64,000 nucleotides of DNA from Amia ocellicauda (GCF_036373705.1 NC_089863.1:33254227-33318226); one strand, 5' to 3'. Positions 1-12,254 are shown, counted from the first letter of the stretch. Made by a program: numbers and translations. Notes: a model not told the origin generated them from the letters alone.

Positions 1-1125
1 TGTTTGTGCTCAAATGTATAGAATTAATAAAATACACAAACACACACACACACACACACAATGGTGACTTTTATTGTCAGAAGTAGAAAAAGATACTCCA
101 AAAAATGTTGTACAGATACTTGTAATTAATTTCTGGTTCACAACACCAACATTGGACAGAAAGAAACACTGACTTGTACGGAGTAATGTCATTCCATAAC
201 ATTTCCAGCCTATTCCATATATATTCTATTAAGTCTTTCACTGTTGGCTCCTTTTTCAAAGTTATACCTGATTCTGACAACAAAGTATATCAGGTATCAA
301 TTGTAAATAAAGTGAGAAACACTTAAGTTTCTATTCCTTTGGAAATACCTTATTTTTCAAACCTACAAATACATGGTGACAACTGCAACCATGAAACACA
401 TACAAAACACAGAAATAGGGACCACAAAGCAAGGATATAATAAGCACAAATGGTATTTACTGAAAATTTTAAGTTTTGTAAAATTATTTATATAACTTCT
501 AGGAGTAATCTACATAGTGAATATGCAATCAGTCTTCAGGAAACACACACAGCAGACTGAAATAAGCACAATGTCATATTTAGACGACCCAAAACTGCAT
601 TCTACCAAACCCTGAAACTCTGAAAAATCACTACAAACTCTATGTTTTGTAAAATGGCTTATTTCACAGAGACTGAACCAAATAGGCTCACCCTCAACAT
701 AGTACAAAGTATGATGTAAACGTACAGGTTTACCAGTAGCACAGGGGTATTATTAATCTATTCATGCAACTTTTAGACACTTGTCTAATACAGAGCCAAC
801 AACGGCATTGAGAGCGGGTAGCAGGGCTTAGACAATGCTATGCGCTGGGATTTAAAATGACTCTGTATGCCAGGGCTTCAAAACCTTACCCCATTTTAAC
901 ATTGTCCAATTAGCCTCCAACCCCTAAAATGCTAAGACATGTTTTTTGTATCATATGTATTACTGTTGTATTACTATGTACATTCATGTAGTTTATACTT
1001 TTTATTTAATTTGACATAATTATCATATTTTTAAGTACAAATTAATAAATACAAATAACAAATACTATATAATAATAGTAACAATAATGCAAAAAGGTAT
1101 TAAGCAATCATATTTTTACTTACAA

Positions 1126-1163
<38 letters not shown>

Positions 1164-1185
1164 ACAGTATACTAATTGAATAATG

Positions 1186-1223
<38 letters not shown>

Positions 1224-4200
1224 TTTAAAACATATTAAACAAAACTCACCCTGACTTTGTCACAACCGCAGGATGGGGAACCTCTGCTGTAGACCCTCAT
1301 CCACTCTGTCAACAGTTTGTAGGTGACTTGTAACACAAGTGCAGAAGCATGAAAACTCAGTCTTGGTGGGGTGTTTCTGTCCAGTCCAGTCTGATCTGAT
1401 ACAACTTTCTACATTTCATATTCTATTAAAATAGAACACATGAGTAGTTCATAAAAAAGTGTTAAATCTGCTCCTCTTATGAGTGTCTCTACAGACCCTC
1501 ATTGCTCCCTTGCATTACAGAGCATGACACGTGCTCTTCACATTGAAATTCACATTCATGTTGATGTAGGACTCGTCAACACAAAACTGTACAAAAATAC
1601 ATGAAATACGTAAACAATACAAACATTAAGAAGAGAATCCACTTTCAATCTGACATTTCACAGTATATATATTAAATCAATTTGAATTACCTCATGGCTT
1701 TCCTCAGGCTCGGAGCCAGGCCCGGTCTTGCCATCAGCGTCAGAAGCTGAGCGCTCTGTGTAAGATTCAGAGTATCGTTCAGCTGTGAGCGGTGGAGAGG
1801 GGAAAGGGAGATGCTGAGCAGGCAGGGTGTCTGTGAGACAGGCCTCTGTCCTGCTTGTCCTGCAGAGCCTCTCTTATCTGAAATGGCACTGGACACACCC
1901 AAAGCAGCAACGCCCCCCCAGACAGCAGCTTCTCAAGAGAGGACACTGTCAAATTTAACATTCAATAAAAGTCCACTGTTTTGACCATTTTCAGTTGAAT
2001 TAATCCTCAGCATCAAATGCATTGAGACCGTACACAGCTTCCAGATGACTTGTACTTTAAGATATGTTATATATTTAGGCTACCCTGTTATTGCTTGAAT
2101 AAAATGTTATTTCATGAGAGCAGTAAGAAAAAGGGGGAACAAGGATATATAATTTAATGAATCATTTTAAGCACTCTTGCTATTAGAAATAACTAAGATG
2201 AAGGCCTAAACTGGCTATCTACTGTTTAAAAAGATAAATGGTTTTCTGTGAGTGTGCTAAAGAATTGAACTTCTCATTTCTGTCATTACAGTGAAATAAC
2301 TGGAATACGTAGTATATACCTAACAGTTGCTTAGATTGAAATGCTTTTCTTTATGAAATGTAAGATGAGTGCTCAGAACAATTAGACATCTATATTTCTA
2401 CCCGGGCTTGATTATGTTGACAGTTTATGACTGTGCTTTGCCATTAATCCAGATTTCACCTTGTTCTCTATGGGTTGGTTTCAGAGCATGATTAGCACTA
2501 GTTTAAGTACATTACTCAGAATATGGCATTCACCATGGTGGTATTTTGGTATACAAAATGATTTAGGCAGAAGGACAATAAACCATTGGTATATAGTACT
2601 ATACTAGGTTAGCAAAAGTAATTTATCCATGCACATACACAACTTACAGTCTGAATTAAACCTTCTTGGCTCTGTCTCACATGTACCAACTTTTCAAATC
2701 TCAATTTGACTTACTAGTAAACGTTACAAAGTGAGAGGGATTTAACCAAAGACAAAGAGCTGTCTATTTTTTTAATTAAACCTTAATCATTTTTGCCATT
2801 ATCAATATGTTGAATACCTAAAATGTGCACATAACAGAAATATTTACACAGGCATGTGTTTCCTTATGAGACTAGTGAAGGCTTAAAAGTGATAATAATA
2901 AAAAGAAAGAAATGTGTCAATATTGGCCTCTTAAAGGGAAATATAGAGAAACAACTCATTTGTGCTATTAAAATAAGTAAACTGACTGTGCGGCAATAAT
3001 TTAAACTGCTCTGTAGTAAAAGCCATGAAACCGGGTCTGATTACATATTCCTTCTTTTATTGTTATTCTTAGTTATTCTCTGGATTAGTGTCCTGGAGAA
3101 GGACAGCACATACTTATCAGATTGGGTGGGAAACGGCAGGTGGTTATCAGTAGCAAGCGATGGCTAGGTTCTAGATAAGGCCCTACAACCAGGCCTGGCC
3201 ATAACACCCCAATGACAGAGCCAGAGAGCTCGTGTTTATGTAGCGGGCCTACGAACCCAGTACTCAGAGTGTTTTTTTTAATTATTTAAAACCGTCCTAT
3301 ACTTTCTCACTCTATATTGATACATGTACATTAAGTAAAAAAATAAACACACTTTGATGTTGTGGTATTGCATGAGCATTTCACTTCTTTTCTACGGATT
3401 CTATCTGCTTAGACATGTTCAGTCCTGATCATTTAGACAATCTCATTCTTAAACATGAACTATTTATCTAAATTGTGTATATATGGATTACCTTTAAATA
3501 TATGTATATCTTACTGTCTGTCTGTCTAAATGGAATGAGTATTTTGTACGTTATTATTTTACCATGCTACACTTACTATGCTCTCTTGTAATCTTTGTCT
3601 GTATTGCAGTTTGGGGTGTACAGTATTTCACCCTATTCAAACAAAACAGTTATTCAGTTATGAAATCTTCAGATGACCATGTTTTGTTCTAAAACAATGT
3701 AAACAAGTTGAAATCTTTTTTTAAAACATGTCAAGGTAAACATGTTTGTACTGGTTTATCCACAGAGAGATATATGACTGGCACAGGTATTCTTCTAGCA
3801 CATGTACACCTAACAAAGAACCATAACAGGGCATGATGATAAAACATGATATACATAGAACGTTAAGTGATATAACACCATGGTTTTGTGTAAAAACAAT
3901 GAATGGTCATGTCAGCACCTAAGACTTTTGAAGTAGGAGGGGAGGCCTTTGTGTGATAATTGTAGTGAAGAAACTGAAACTTTGAAGGCAACTATTTCTG
4001 TCTCTGTGAAGAGTAATATGTCCGGGCAGCCTCGTTCCTCTGTATGTCTGGCTTCCTGTAGGAGATTTCAGACCAAAGCTGCTACACTGTCCTCTCACTC
4101 TTGAGCTGCAAACTGCTGCTCTGGCTGCTTCTCAAAGCTTTTGCAAATGCACTAAATCATTGTGGGACTAAACTTCATCCTGTGTCTACAACCTAGAGAT

Positions 4201-4582
4201 GCTCTTGATCCCTTCATGTGAATGGAAACTATTCACTCCATTATAGAACAAATAACATATCAAAGGTAATATTTGGTCATAAAGTCATGGCCTTATATGG
4301 GGTAAACCATGAAATATTGTACTAACTAAAGTCTTGTGGGTTTCTAAAATTCATGAAATTATACTACACTCACCTAAAGGATTATTAGGAACACCTGTTC
4401 AATTTCTCATTAATGCAATTATCTAACCAACCAATCACATGGCAGTTGCTTCAATGCATTTAGGGGTGTGGTCCTGGTCAAGACAATCTCCTGAACTCCA
4501 AACTGAATGTCTGAATGGGATAGAAAGGTGATTTAAGCAATTTTGAGCGTGGCATGGTTGTTGGTGCCAGACGGGCCGGTCT
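1..4582. repeat. Left arm of giant inverted repeat (palindrome)
   Basis: This arm reads as the reverse complement of 5581-10018. The first bases pair with 10018 and the match runs inward to 4582, inside a Tc1-like element. The match includes simple repeats (CA at 41-60, TA at about 1130-1158, TAA at about 1185-1222) and unique sequence. The arms are not identical. Single-base differences are scattered along them, for example 674-677 against the mirror near 9345. About 160 bp at roughly 3140-3300 of this arm has no counterpart on the right. About 18 bp near 7021-7038 of the right arm is missing here (near 2985). The arm probably continues beyond the window start. Confidence 0.95.
1689..1783 (-). 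other. Candidate exon, mirror of 8240-8333
   Basis: This is the mirror copy, in the left palindrome arm, of the exon-like segment at 8240-8333. It has the same acceptor-like pyrimidine tract ending in CAG and the same donor GTAATT. No other exon of a gene could be tied to it, so it may be chance. Confidence 0.25.
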
Positions 4583-5796
4583 GAGTATTTCACAATCTGC
4601 TCAGTTACTGGGATTTTCACGCACAACCATTTCTAGGGTTTACAAAGAATGGTGTGAAAAGGGAAAAACATCCAGTATGCGGCGGTCCTGTGGGTGAAAA
4701 TGCCTTGTTGATGCTAGAGGTCAGAGGAGAATGGGCCGACTGATTCAAGCTGATAGAAGAGCAACTTTGACTGAAATAACCACTCGTTACAACCGAGGTA
4801 TGCAGCAAAGCATTTGTGAAGCCACAACACGTACAACCTTGAGGCGGATGGGCTACAACAGCAGAAGACCCCACCGGGTACCACTCATCTCCACTACAAA
4901 TAGGAAAAAGAGGCTACAATTTGCACAAGCTCACTAAAATTGGACAGTTGAAGACTGGAAAAATGTTGCCTGGTCTGATGAGTCTCGATTTCTGTTGAGA
5001 CATTCAGATGGTAGAGTCAGAATTTGGCGTAAACAGAATGAGAACATGGATCCATCATTCCTTGTTACCACTGTGCAGGCTGGTGGTGGTGGTGTAATGG
5101 TGTGGGGGATGTTTTCTTGGCACACTTTAGGCCCCTTAGTGCCAATTGGGCATCGTGTAAATGCCACGGCCTACCTGAGCATTGTTTCTGACCATGTCCA
5201 TCCCTTTATGACCACCATGTACCCATCCTCTGATGGCTACTTCCAGCAGGATAATGCACCATGTCACAAAGGTCGAATCATTTCAAATTGGTTTCTTGAA
5301 CATGACAATGAGTTCACTGTACTAAACTGGCCCCCACAGTCACCAGATCTCAACCCAATAGAGCATCTTTGGGATGTGGTGGAACGGGAGCTTCGTGCCC
5401 TGGATGTGCATCCCACAAATCTCCATCAACTGCAAGATGCTATCCTATCAATATGGGCCAACATTTCTAAAGAATGCTTTCAGCACCTTGTTGAATCAAT
5501 GCCACGTAGAATTAAGGCAGTTCTGAAGGCGAAAGGGGGTCAAACACAGTATTAGTATGGTGTTCCTAATAATCCTAATAAGACCGGCCCGTCTGGCACC
5601 AACAACCATGCCACGCTCAAAATTGCTTAAATCACCTTTCTTTCCCATTCAGACATTCAGTTTGGAGTTCAGGAGATTGTCTTGACCAGGACCACACCCC
5701 TAAATGCATTGAAGCAACTGCCATGTGATTGGTTGGTTAGATAATTGCATTAATGAGAAATTGAACAGGTGTTCCTAATAATCCTTTAGGTGAGTG
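4367..5796 (+). mobile_element. Tc1/mariner-like element at the palindrome centre
   Basis: The left end starts CACTCACCTAAAGG after a TA at 4365-4366. The mirrored end stops at 5796 before a TA at 5797-5798. The first 216 bp (4367-4582) reappear inverted at 5581-5796. The native 3' end of the element is still partly visible before that: ggtgttcctaataatcc at about 5559-5575, right after the transposase stop. It then breaks off and switches to the inverted copy of the 5' end. The apparent long terminal inverted repeats are therefore probably part of the 10-kb palindrome, not an original feature of the element. Family membership in Tc1 is from the TA duplication and the encoded DDE transposase. 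Confidence 0.85.
4554..5555 (+). pseudogene. Tc1-like transposase with two nonsense codons
   Basis: One reading frame of about 333 codons runs from ATG 4554 to the stop ending at 5555. This is the expected length for a Tc1 transposase. The N-terminal part is helix-turn-helix-like (LLGFSRTTISRVYKEW, then a second DNA-binding helix region around 4731-4900). The catalytic core has WSDESRF (about 4974), QQDNAPCH (about 5247) and SPDLNPIEHLWD (about 5340), so the three catalytic acidic residues are all present. Two in-frame stops interrupt it: TGA at 4695-4697 and TAA at 4935-4937. No frameshift is seen. The first few codons lie inside the palindrome arm, so an inverted stub of the N-terminus also exists near 5581-5608 on the minus strand. 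Confidence 0.88.
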
Positions 5797-8239
5797 TAGT
5801 ATAATTTCATGAATTTTAGAAACCCACAAGACTTTAGTTAGTACAATATTTCATGGTTTACCCCATATAAGGCCATGACTTTATGACCAAATATTACCTT
5901 TGATATGTTATTTGTTCTATAATGGAGTGAATAGTTTCCATTCACATGAAGGGATCAAGAGCATCTCTAGGTTGTAGACACAGGATGAAGTTTAGTCCCA
6001 CAATGATTTAGTGCATTTGCAAAAGCTTTGAGAAGCAGCCAGAGCAGCAGTTTGCAGCTCAAGAGTGAGAGGACAGTGTAGCAGCTTTGGTCTGAAATCT
6101 CCTACAGGAAGCCAGACATACAGAGGAACGAGGCTGCCCGGACATATTACTCTTCACAGAGACAGAAATAGTTGCCTTCAAAGTTTCAGTTTCTTCACTA
6201 CAATTATCACACAAAGGCCTCCCCTCCTACTTCAAAAGTCTTAGGTGCTGACATGACCATTCATTGTTTTTACACAAAACCATGGTGTTATATCACTTAA
6301 CGTTCTATGTATATCATGTTTTATCATCATGCCCTGTTATGGTTCTTTGTTAGGTGTACATGTGCTAGAAGAATACCTGTGCCAGTCATATATCTCTCTG
6401 TGGATAAACCAGTACAAACATGTTTACCTTGACATGTTTTAAAAAAAGATTTCAACTTGTTTACATTGTTTTAGAACAAAACATGGTCATCTGAAGATTT
6501 CATAACTGAATAACTGTTTTGTTTGAATAGGGTGAAATACTGTACACCCCAAACTGCAATACAGACAAAGATTACAAGAGAGCATAGTAAGTGTAGCATG
6601 GTAAAATAATAACGTACAAAATACTCATTCCATTTAGACAGACAGACAGTAAGATATACATATATTTAAAGGTAATCCATATATACACAATTTAGATAAA
6701 TAGTTCATGTTTAAGAATGAGATTGTCTAAATGATCAGGACTGAACATGTCTAAGCAGATAGAATCCGTAGAAAAGAAGTGAAATGCTCATGCAATACCA
6801 CAACATCAAAGTGTGTTTATTTTTTTACATAACGTACATGTATCAATATAGAGTGAGAAAGGGCTCTGCCGTTTCCCACCCAATCTGATAAGTATGTGCT
6901 GTCCTTCTCCAGGACACTAATCCAGAGAATAACTAAGAATAACAATAAAAGAAGGAATATGTAATCAGACCCGGTTTCATGGCTTTTACTACAGAGCAGT
7001 TTAAATTATTGCCGCACAGTCTTTGTGTGCCATATTCAGTTTACTTATTTTAATAGCACAAATGAGTTGTTTCTCTATAGTTCCCTTTAAGAGGCCAATA
7101 TTGACACATTTCTTTCTTTTTATTATTATCACTTTTAAGCCTTCACTAGTCTCATAAGGAAACACATGCCTGTGTAAATATTTCTGTTATGTGCACATTT
7201 TAGGTATTCAACATATTGATAATGGCAAAAATGATTAAGGTTTAATTAAAAAAATAGACAGCTCTTTGTCTTTGGTTAAATCCCTCTCACTTTGTAACGT
7301 TTACTAGTAAGTCAAATTGAGATTTGAAAAGTTGGTACATGTGAGACAGAGCCAAGAAGGTTTAATTCAGACTGTAAGTTGTGTATGTGCATGGATAAAT
7401 TACTTTTGCTAACCTAGTATAGTACTATATACCAATGGTTTATTGTCCTTCAGCCTAAATCATTTTGTATACCAAAATACCACCATGGTGAATGCCATAT
7501 TCTGAGTAATGTACTTAAACTAGTGCTAATCATGCTCTGAAACCAACCCATAGAGAACAAGGTGAAATCTGGATTAATGGCAAAGCACAGTCATAAACTG
7601 TCAACATAATCAAGCCCGGGTAGAAATATAGATGTCTAATTGTTCTGAGCACTCATCTTACATTTCATAAAGAAAAGCATTTCAATCTAAGCAACTGTTA
7701 GGTATATACTACGTATTCCAGTTATTTCACTGTAATGACAGAAATGAGAAGTTCAATTCTTTAGCACACTCACAGAAAACCATTTATCTTTTTAAACAGT
7801 AGATAGCCAGTTTAGGCCTTCATCTTAGTTATTTCTAATAGCAAGAGTGCTTAAAATGATTCATTAAATTATATATCCTTGTTCCCCCTTTTTCTTACTG
7901 CTCTCATGAAATAACATTTTATTCAAGCAATAACAGGGTAGCCTAAATATATAACATATCTTAAAGTACAAGTCATCTGGAAGCTGTGTACGGTCTCAAT
8001 GCATTTGATGCTGAGGATTAATTCAACTGAAAATGGTCAAAACAGTGGACTTTTATTGAATGTTAAATTTGACAGTGTCCTCTCTTGAGAAGCTGCTGTC
8101 TGGGGGGGCGTTGCTGCTTTGGGTGTGTCCAGTGCCATTTCAGATAAGAGAGGCTCTGCAGGACAAGCAGGACAGAGGCCTGTCTCACAGACACCCTGCC
8201 TGCTCAGCATCTCCCTTTCCCCTCTCCACCGCTCACAGC

Positions 8240-8333
8240 TGAACGATACTCTGAATCTTACACAGAGCGCTCAGCTTCTGACGCTGATGGCAAGACCGGG
8301 CCTGGCTCCGAGCCTGAGGAAAGCCATGAGGTA
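8240..8333 (+). other. Candidate exon in right palindrome arm
   Basis: A pyrimidine-rich tract (ccctttcccctctccaccg) ends in ctcacag. About 94 bp of open sequence follow, and then a donor gag|gtaatt. In one frame it encodes a Ser/Glu/Asp-rich acidic peptide (ERYSESYTERSASDADGK and onward) that looks more like coding sequence than its AT-rich surroundings. I do not recognise the protein. Another frame is also open across it. The segment is duplicated in inverted form in the left arm. It could be a UTR exon or chance. Confidence 0.3.
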
Positions 8334-8798
8334 ATTCAAATTGATTTAATATATATACTGTCAAATGTCAGATTGAAAGTGGATTCTCTTCTTAATGTTT
8401 GTATTGTTTACGTATTTCATGTATTTTTGTACAGTTTTGTGTTGACGAGTCCTACATCAACATGAATGTGAATTTCAATGTGAAGAGCACGTGTCATGCT
8501 CTGTAATGCAAGGGAGCAATGAGGGTCTGTAGAGACACTCATAAGAGGAGCAGATTTAACACTTTTTTATGAACTACTCATGTGTTCTATTTTAATAGAA
8601 TATGAAATGTAGAAAGTTGTATCAGATCAGACTGGACTGGACAGAAACACCCCACCAAGACTGAGTTTTCATGCTTCTGCACTTGTGTTACAAGTCACCT
8701 ACAAACTGTTGACAGAGTGGATGAGGGTCTACAGCAGAGGTTCCCCCATCCTGCGGTTGTGACAAAGTCAGGGTGAGTTTTGTTTAATATGTTTTAAA

Positions 8799-8836
<38 letters not shown>

Positions 8837-8849
8837 ATTAGTATACTGT

Positions 8850-8893
<44 letters not shown>

Positions 8894-9745
8894 TTGTAAG
8901 TAAAAATATGATTGCTTAATACCTTTTTGCATTATTGTTACTATTATTATATAGTATTTGTTATTTGTATTTATTAATTTGTACTTAAAAATATGATAAT
9001 TATGTCAAATTAAATAAAAAGTATAAACTACATGAATGTACATAGTAATACAACAGTAATACATATGATACAAAAAACATGTCTTAGCATTTTAGGGGTT
9101 GGAGGCTAATTGGACAATGTTAAAATGGGGTAAGGTTTTGAAGCCCTGGCATACAGAGTCATTTTAAATCCCAGCGCATAGCATTGTCTAAGCCCTGCTA
9201 CCCGCTCTCAATGCCGTTGTTGGCTCTGTATTAGACAAGTGTCTAAAAGTTGCATGAATAGATTAATAATACCCCTGTGCTACTGGCAAACCTGTACGTT
9301 TACATCATACTTTGTACTATGTTGAGGGTGAGCCTATTTGGTTCTGTGTCTGTGAAATAAGCCATTTTACAAAACATAGAGTTTGTAGTGATTTTTCAGA
9401 GTTTCAGGGTTTAGTAGAATGCAGTTTTGGGTCGTCTAAATATGACATTGTGCTTATTTCAGTCTGCTGTGTGTGTTTCCTGAAGACTGATTGCATATTC
9501 ACTATGTAGATTACTCCTAGAAGTTATATAAATAATTTTACAAAACTTAAAATTTGCAGTAAATACCATTTGTGCTTATTATATCCTTGCTTTGTGGTTC
9601 CTATTTCTGTGTTTTGTATGTGTTTCATGGTTGCAGTTGTCAACATGTATTTGTAGGTTTGAAAAATAAGGTATTTCCAAAGGAATAGAAACTTAAGTGT
9701 TTCTCACTTTATTTACAATTGATACCTGATATACTTTGTTGCCAG

Positions 9746-9949
9746 AATCAGGTATAACTTTGAAAAAGGAGCCAACAGTGAAAGACTTAATAGAATATAT
9801 ATGGAATAGGCTGGAAATGTTATGGAATGACATTACTCCGTACAGGTCAGTGTTTCTTTCTGTCCAATGTTGGTGTTGTGAACCAGAAATTAATTACAAG
9901 TATCTGTACAACATTTTTTGGAGTATCTTTTTCTACTTCTGACAATAAA
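9746..9949 (+). other. Candidate terminal exon with poly(A) signal
   Basis: An acceptor-like site (ttgttgccag) precedes an open frame reading ESGITLKKEPTVKDLIEYI and onward to a TGA at about 9940. AATAAA lies at 9944-9949. Alternatively the exon ends at 9845 with the donor acag|gtcagt. The left arm mirror reads acaagtcag at that donor, so the copies differ there. The peptide has amphipathic, protein-like character but I do not recognise it. The mirror lies at about 70-275 on the minus strand. Confidence 0.3.
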
Positions 9950-10018
9950 AGTCACCATTGTGTGTGTGTGTGTGTGTGTTTGTGTATTTTATTAATTCTA
10001 TACATTTGAGCACAAACA

Positions 10019-10128
10019 AATTATATTATATATATACATGTATATAATTTTATACATATGAGTACTCACAAATAGTGCTTCACTGTGTCTCTCTCTGTGC
10101 TTCACTAGTCTTTAGTGTCTATTGATAT

Positions 10129-10159
<31 letters not shown>

Positions 10160-10600
10160 TTGCATATATATATATATATATGTATGTGTAATGAAATTAA
10201 ATGCAGTATATTCTTAAATATGATACATGTTAAGGCTATGTTTGAGCATTCACTAATGTAACAAATATAACATAATGTAACAAAGTACAGGGCTGGTCAA
10301 AATGTACAGATATCATATTATACATTTCACTGTTGTTCTCTAAGAAAAGTGGTGTATTTGACTTTAGTGTCTTTTGATAAATATAAACTAAAGAGATATA
10401 GGCATGTGTGTTGATCTGTGTTTGCTTAAATATGTATGTAATGACATGCAATATAAGTAAGTCTATACATTTCTTAATTGATTTTTTCTTACCTTTTTAT
10501 TTTGCCAGCACAGTATCATCCTTAGCCTTAATCATAAAACATATAAACTAAAAACACATGGACGTATGTCCATGTGAGTTCAAATCCCACTCTGGGTAAA
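10019..10600. other. AT-rich gap with microsatellites and a tRNA-like B-box
   Basis: No gene is seen here. There are TA runs, a TG run (about 10134-10160) and a short TA run near 10167-10182. Near 10575-10600 the sequence gagttcaaatcccactctggg resembles the T-arm/B-box of a tRNA and may be the remnant of a tRNA-derived SINE. No A-box or cloverleaf could be built around it. Confidence 0.5.
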
Positions 10601-11395
10601 TATTCATTTTTCTTTTTTTAATTTACTAAAACAGTATCATATAACAATATAATCTAAAATGAAATATATATGTGTATTTACAACTTTTATTTTTCTCAAA
10701 TGTATACAATATAACCTAATATATATAAAACTTTTATTTTTTTATTTACTAAAATGAATTAAACATTATAACCTAAAATAAAATATTAAAAATATTTTCT
10801 TATTCTCTTTTTATTTACTTAAACAGTATCATAAAACAATATAAACTAAATATAATAAATATATGTATTTAAAACTTTTCTTATTATTTTTTATTTACTT
10901 AAACAGTATCATACAACAATATAACCTAATATATATGTATTTAAAACTTTTATTTTTTAATTTACTAAAACAGTATCATACAACATTATAACCTAATATA
11001 TATGTATTTAAAACTTTTATTTTTTAATTTACTAAAACAGTATCATACAACATTATAACCTAATATATATATATATTCTCTTTTTATTTACTTAAACAGT
11101 ATCATAAAACAATATAACATTAAAAATGTATATGTATTTAAAACTTCTTAATTTTTTAATTTACTAAAACAGTATTATAAAATAATATTATGTATTTAAA
11201 ACTTTTATTTTGTAATTTACTAAAACAGTATCATACAACATTATAACCTATTATATATATTCTCTTTTTATTTACTTAAACAGAAGCATAAAACAATATA
11301 ACCTTAAAAATGTATATGTATTTAAAACTTGTATTTTTTAATTTACTAAAACCGTATCATAAAACAATATAACCTTAAAAACACCGTTTATGTTA
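10600..11395. repeat. AT-rich minisatellite, unit about 65-75 bp
   Basis: The array has about eleven imperfect tandem units. The core is ttactaaaacagtatcata, followed by caacattataacctaatata, then tatgtatttaaaactttta. Some units carry a variant tail, tattctctttttatttactt. Units vary in length by internal TA expansions. There is no coding content. Confidence 0.85.
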
Positions 11396-11454
11396 TTAAA
11401 CATTACACCTCCACACCAGCAGGGTGAGGTACCCTCGGACCCTCACCACGATGG

Positions 11455-11645
11455 ATGTCACCCTAGCAAGATGGCTACCATCTTACCAGATGACCTATGA
11501 CCTTACAAATGGCCACCATCCAAGATGGCTGCCATCTTACCAGATGACCTATGACCTTACAAGATGGCCGCCATCCAAGATGTCCGCTGCCATCCAAAAT
11601 GACCTATGACCTTACAAGATGGCCGCCATCCAAGATGGCTGACAG
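11455..11645. repeat. Short tandem repeat carrying YY1-like motifs
   Basis: The unit alternates tgacctatgaccttac with caagatggccgccatc. The core CAAGATGGC occurs at 11467, 11521, 11560, 11615 and 11631, with reverse-oriented gccatctt at about 11474 and 11531. CAAGATGGC matches the established YY1 binding core. Binding here is inference. Two small open frames across the array (about 61 and 94 codons) come from the repeat. Confidence 0.75.
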
Positions 11646-11859
11646 GGAGGGTCAAAGAGTAACTCAGAGGGTGCTGGGAAGGAGAGAGATGTTCCGGTTC
11701 AAAGGTGGGGGTAACCGGAAGGTGAGGTGGGCCTTCCGGTCTATGGTACGTAGGGAGGGCAGGACTTCCGGCTGTCACTTTGACATAAGATGCCATCTAC
11801 ACTACTCTGCTCTAAAGACAATCTGTGTAAGATAACAGATGTTTTGTTAACTGAGTTTA

Positions 11860-11890
<31 letters not shown>

Positions 11891-12254
11891 ATTTTAAAAA
11901 AGCACATCATCCTCAGTGGATTTAGATAACTACCTTTTGTCCAACAACTGATTTGAAAAGAATGGTGTACCAGTGCCGCTCTAAAGCCAATCTGTGCCTC
12001 CCTCAAATTGAAAAAAAAGACATTAAATGTTAGGTTTTTTTTTTTTACATCTGTATCAGTGTCCAAAGTTGTCAGTGATTTTCAAACCTCTCCTGCAGAC
12101 TTCAGCATTTCCACAATATAACAAAAGAAAAACAAACCGTACATCAACTTAAAAATTTGATGACACACCAATGTTTCTTTGTGATAATAAGCACCTTTTT
12201 TATTCAAGATACAGTACAGATGGACAAGATATGTTAATTCAAGCAGTTTGTTTT
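11646..12254. other. No gene seen
   Basis: A GC-richer flank (11646-11835) is followed by a TA microsatellite (about 11861-11889) and T-rich sequence. Open frames here are short and lack protein-like composition. Confidence 0.5.

Larger units (their letters stand above)
5581..10018. repeat. Right arm of giant inverted repeat (palindrome)
   Basis: This is the inverted partner of 1-4582. It begins exactly after a short non-homologous patch (5575-5580) that follows the truncated 3' end of the Tc1 element. It ends at 10018, which mirrors window position 1, so the true outer boundary is not visible. It is about 140 bp shorter than the left arm, mainly because of the missing stretch near 6860-6875. 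At that point the sequence joins gagtgagaaag directly to ggctctgccg. Confidence 0.95.

Noticed and set aside
1687..1961. Mirrored 60- and 71-codon frames in both palindrome arms (also 8060-8334)
   Set aside because: The ATG-initiated frames run through an apparent intron-like pyrimidine tract; only the splice-bounded subsegment was kept as a weak exon candidate.
10570..10600. tRNA gene
   Set aside because: Only a B-box/T-arm-like phrase is present; no acceptor stem or anticodon arm could be paired.
10600..11395. CRISPR-like array
   Set aside because: Repeats are contiguous variants without unique spacers, in a eukaryotic context; a minisatellite.
11424..11835. Overlapping frames of 61-94 codons rich in DLTRWPPSKM-type repeats
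   Set aside because: Produced by the YY1-motif tandem repeat; no independent support.
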